Below are positions 60,784 through 64,000 of a stretch of DNA of 64,000 nucleotides, piece by piece; within the stretch, counting starts at the first letter, position 1; each line of letters opens with the position of its first letter. The position numbers and the translations under genes are program-made. The notes under the pieces were generated by a model that saw only the letters and a program-made list of their open reading frames with translations, made no database searches and was not told the DNA's origin. This DNA comes from Talinum fruticosum (Eukaryota; Streptophyta; Magnoliopsida; Caryophyllales; Talinaceae). The stretch lies in the NCBI GenBank assembly GCA_021018815.1, contig JAITYX010000046.1:2731501-2795500 (forward strand), in the 5' to 3' direction.

Positions 60784-63700
60784 TAGGGGTGTATTCGAGC
60801 CGAGCTGAGCCCAAACCTGCCGAGGCTCGAAGTTCGGCTCGTGAGCATCATTTGTAGCTCGAGCTCGGCTCGTGGCTCGCTGAACTTGGCACAGTCAAGC
60901 TCGAGCTCGGCTCGCCAAAGTTCGAGCCCAAGCTCGGCTCATCAAAAGCTCGACCCTAAGCTCGGCTCGTCATTGGCTCGTATTGCGCTATGCTTCGTTA
61001 AACTCCTGTTTTTAGTTTCAAAGTCACCCTTTATATACTTATTATAAAAACATAAACTTAAATTTAAGCGAGGCTCTTTTTTTCAACAATCACAATATAC
61101 CACTTAAAAAAAATAGTATAAAATATAAATAAAACATTAGATGCTTTGACATCAAACACAAATTATTAAAAAACTTGAGTTTTAAAACCTCACAACCCAA
61201 TTTAAAATCCTTGCAACAATAACATCTATCATTCACTAAAATTAAAAAAAAAGGCTCTTTATTCCACATTTCCAATATAGAAAAATGTCATCAAAGTGGG
61301 CACGTCGATCCTTCATTAGACATTGGCAATATGAACTCTTTAAGTTGATCATCTTCTTTTGATACATGAGAGGGGGAGACAAATAAAAGTTATAACTAAA
61401 TCATTAATACAATTTTATTTTAATTTATACTTTAAATTGACAAAAAACTATCTTCCTCTTCTTTTTGTGACACCATATAGATGACGGAACCAATCACCTC
61501 TACATATCAAAGCTTCCACCGTTTTAGGATCTAACGAGTTAGGATATGGATCAATCACTCTACCTCTTGCACTAAATGTTGCTTCCGAAGCCACCATTGT
61601 AATAGTTACATCAAGTATATCAGCAGCCATTCGACACAAAACACTACACTTCTCTTGACGTTGTTTCCACCAACCGAGAATATCAAATGAATGAACTTCG
61701 TGACTGTCATTGTATAACTACCTTCCTCAAAATATGAATCCAAATCACACTTTCGGGGTTGTATTACTTTTTGAGTAGCCACTCGTTACAAGAGAGAGTT
61801 CATTAGATCAATCATATCGTTTCCCACACAAGATCTTGCGTCACTTTCCCCAACATCCTCAACACAAGAAACTCATTTCCGAAGCACACTCGAGTAAAGC
61901 TCATACAAGCATCCCTTACTTTTTTAATATTTAGTTGAACTTCATGTGGAGTATACAAACTTGGGAATGTCAATTCAATAGCCCCCATATTTAGTCTAGG
62001 CTCTAAAACTACTGCTATAAACATAAATAAGTTGCATTCACTCCGATATTTATCAAATCTATCCTTAATCTTCCCTATAAAGGAACAAATGAAATCATCT
62101 CGCTGAATACTGATGTTTATCTAACAATTCTTTTATCGCACTCATATAAGAAAGAAATATATTAGATCTTGGATATTCGACCCGGAAATAATATTGATGA
62201 TAGATTTAAAAACTTTTAAAATAGGAATTAGCTTCTGCACATTCTCCCAACCTTCATCACTAGGAAGGTACTCATAACTAGGATCTCGCTCGAGCAAATC
62301 TAGGGAATACATCCTTAAACTTTAGTGCGATTATCAACATATCATAAGTATAATTCTATCGCATCTTGCTTTCAAGAACCAACTTCCTCTCGGATATTTG
62401 CAAGCTGTTGAACAATTTCACTAAACAGTTTCATTCTTGCGTCACTTCCAGTTATATAATCCACACTATCATGGACATTTTTAATCACATCTTTTATCTC
62501 TTGAATTCCTTGTTGAACCATAATGTTTAAAATGTGAGCTACACATCTAACATGAAATAATTTACATCCACATGGTAACTTCCTACTCCTTAAGATGGTA
62601 TCTTTATGATCTTTATGCAACTATCATTAGCTGTAGCATTATCAATCGACACGAGTAAATACCTACACTAAAAAAATCAAATATTAAATTTAAAAATAAT
62701 AGAAAAAAATTATAAAATAAAAAATAAAGCTAAAAGTTCAATAGACAGAGAGGTAAAAACTTACCTTGCTATCAACTTTCCATTCTCTTAAACCTTTCAT
62801 GATAGCATCCGCTATTTGTATCCCACATCGACGAGGAGGTAAGTGAACAAAATTTAAGACACGCTTTTGTAACTTCCAGTTAATATCAACCCAATGACCA
62901 GTGACAACCGTGTATTCAATCTTTTGAAGCTTCGATTTTCACAAATCATTAGTTATGGAAACCTTCTCAACATTTTGATGTGAGATCTTGTTCCATTACG
63001 GACGACCTTCTCTCATCATCAAATTAAACCCTTCTTCTTCTGAAATGGAAAATGGGTGTTCATGCATGAGAATCCAATGTGCTGCACATTCCCTCATTTT
63101 GGCCATATCAAGTTTCCCATCATGCAAAGAAGAAATCATTTGATTTCCAGTAACATCACATTCATCAATAACCACAAAGTTAATTCTTTTTTGGTTTCTT
63201 AAATTCTCCTTTCTTTGCAAACAAACACCTATGTGTCTATGCAAATGACATGTTGGCCCCCTTTTGTATATGTGAATTTTTTCTTACAGTGCTTACAACT
63301 GGCCCCTTGAGGCTGACGATTAACCATATTAATTTCCATATCATTCCAAACTTTTGATGTTCTCTTTCTCTTTAGTACTTTGAAAGTACCTGAATCATCT
63401 TCTCCTTGTTCCTCTATTGGCTCATTGTTAGAAACACGTTCACTATCATCAAAATTCACTTCATTTTCAATATACTTAGGTTCTATATTACTTTCTTTTG
63501 AAGCTAATGGATCATCATTATTTGCTTACATTTTTGCATTCGCTATGCACAAGATATATATGTATGTAAGTAATTATCAACACTATCCAAGAAGTCCAAT
63601 TTTAAAAATACACTCATCATCCCAATATATAATCTTACAGAACCAAAATAATTTTTAATAATTCTTTCCTGATTATAAAGATAATTTAGCACTAAGCCAC

Positions 63701-64000
63701 ATATTTTTCACTTTTTATTTTCTAGACAGAATTTAACTTGAACTTCCAAATGGCATAACTTTTAATTCTGATATTGGATTTCAATTAATGAGCACAATAT
63801 AGAAAGGTATAAGTGTTGCCTACAACTTTTACTTTATGATAAACAGAAACCAACAATTATAAATACCATAAAAGCTCAAGTTTATCACATGGGTCAGTTT
63901 CGAGTCATAAATTGCACGAGTCACGGGAGAAAATTAATAACTCTCTCGATTTAAGTCCAAATTAATCAATTCAAAAACTAAAATGTGGAAAAAGTGTAAA
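60784..64000 (-). mobile_element. Second hAT transposon, right part running off the window
   Basis: TAGGGGTGTATTCGAGCCGA at 60784 is a hAT-type terminus, followed by repeated GAGCTCGGCTCG subterminal motifs to about 60980. The transposase lies inside on the minus strand. The other terminus is not in the window. The 8 bases before the end are GTTGTTTC (60776-60783), which should reappear beyond the far end. Confidence 0.7.
61448..63459 (-). pseudogene. hAT transposase, degenerate
   Basis: N-terminus (63229-63459) is acidic, then KRKRTSKVWNDMEIN and a BED-type finger ASCKHCKKKFTYTKGG. The His/Cys half (HRHIGVC) lies in the overlapping frame at 62996-63244, so a frameshift sits near 63235. That frame continues KLDMAKMRECAAHWILMHE and the FSISEEEGFNLMM segment. 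Later fragments give CKLFHVRCVAHILNIMVQQG with VDYITGSDARMKLF (62372-62620). The hATC domain is at 61448-61680: ILGWWKQRQEKCSVL, then ITMVASEATFSARGRVIDPY and TVEALICRGDWFRHLYG. The core is in several broken frames, so it is inactive. It is a different hAT subgroup from the 41-45 kb element. Confidence 0.85.

Noticed and set aside
1..64000. CRISPR arrays, operons, ribosome binding sites, bacterial defence genes
   Set aside because: Composition, introns and element families are those of plant nuclear DNA; no such structures were seen.

Overview
This window is nuclear DNA from a land plant, most likely a eudicot. It is AT-rich and carries long (TA)n, (ATT)n and (AAT)n tracts. It holds plant-type mobile elements (Sirevirus-like Copia, TGTAA...TTACA long terminal repeats, L1 LINEs, hAT, Mutator-like, PIF/Harbinger and Helitron ends) and one spliced cellular gene. 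There is no bacterial gene organisation. I cannot name the species.

Layout. 1-4.3 kb: AT-rich DNA with a 311-bp direct duplication, a SINE-like head and a Helitron 3' end. 4.3-21.6 kb: a Mutator-like region. It has a GRF zinc-finger gene on the plus strand and a broken MuDR-type transposase on the minus strand, split by four LTR-element insertions: a solo LTR at 5079-6651, a TGTAA-type LTR at 6850-9996, another at 11058-13050, and a deleted Copia at 15333-20725. 21.6-22.5 kb: AT-rich DNA with a repeated TTTGTTCAT word. 23.2-26.1 kb: a decayed L1. 27.0-34.6 kb: RRP7, a ribosomal RNA-processing gene on the minus strand that I resolve into seven exons. One intron holds a truncated LINE with its target-site duplication. 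Exon 4 has an apparent one-base frameshift. A 2.8-kb LTR sits 112 bp upstream of the start codon.

38.0-40.7 kb: microsatellites and short-repeat DNA. 40.77-45.82 kb: a full-length hAT element with a perfect 8-bp target duplication, a four-exon transposase broken by one nonsense codon and two frameshifts, and a second small hAT element in intron 1. 46.4-47.7 kb: a roughly 140-bp minisatellite. 48.9-51.7 kb: tandem copies of a family, one of them split by a 1.2-kb PIF-like element. 51.7-56.6 kb: an L1 split by a perfect solo LTR (TSD CAAAT) and carrying a 130-bp internal duplication. 57.5-58.15 kb: an inverted copy of the 49-50 kb family. 58.8-60.4 kb: exons of an RPA/DUF223-like gene, one interrupted by a TTA-flanked MITE. 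60.78 kb to the window end: a second hAT element on the minus strand, running off the window.

Only RRP7 is a clear cellular gene. Almost everything else is nested transposable-element sequence. Insertion boundaries were read from terminal motifs plus target-site duplications, and in two cases from reading-frame or paralogue continuity.
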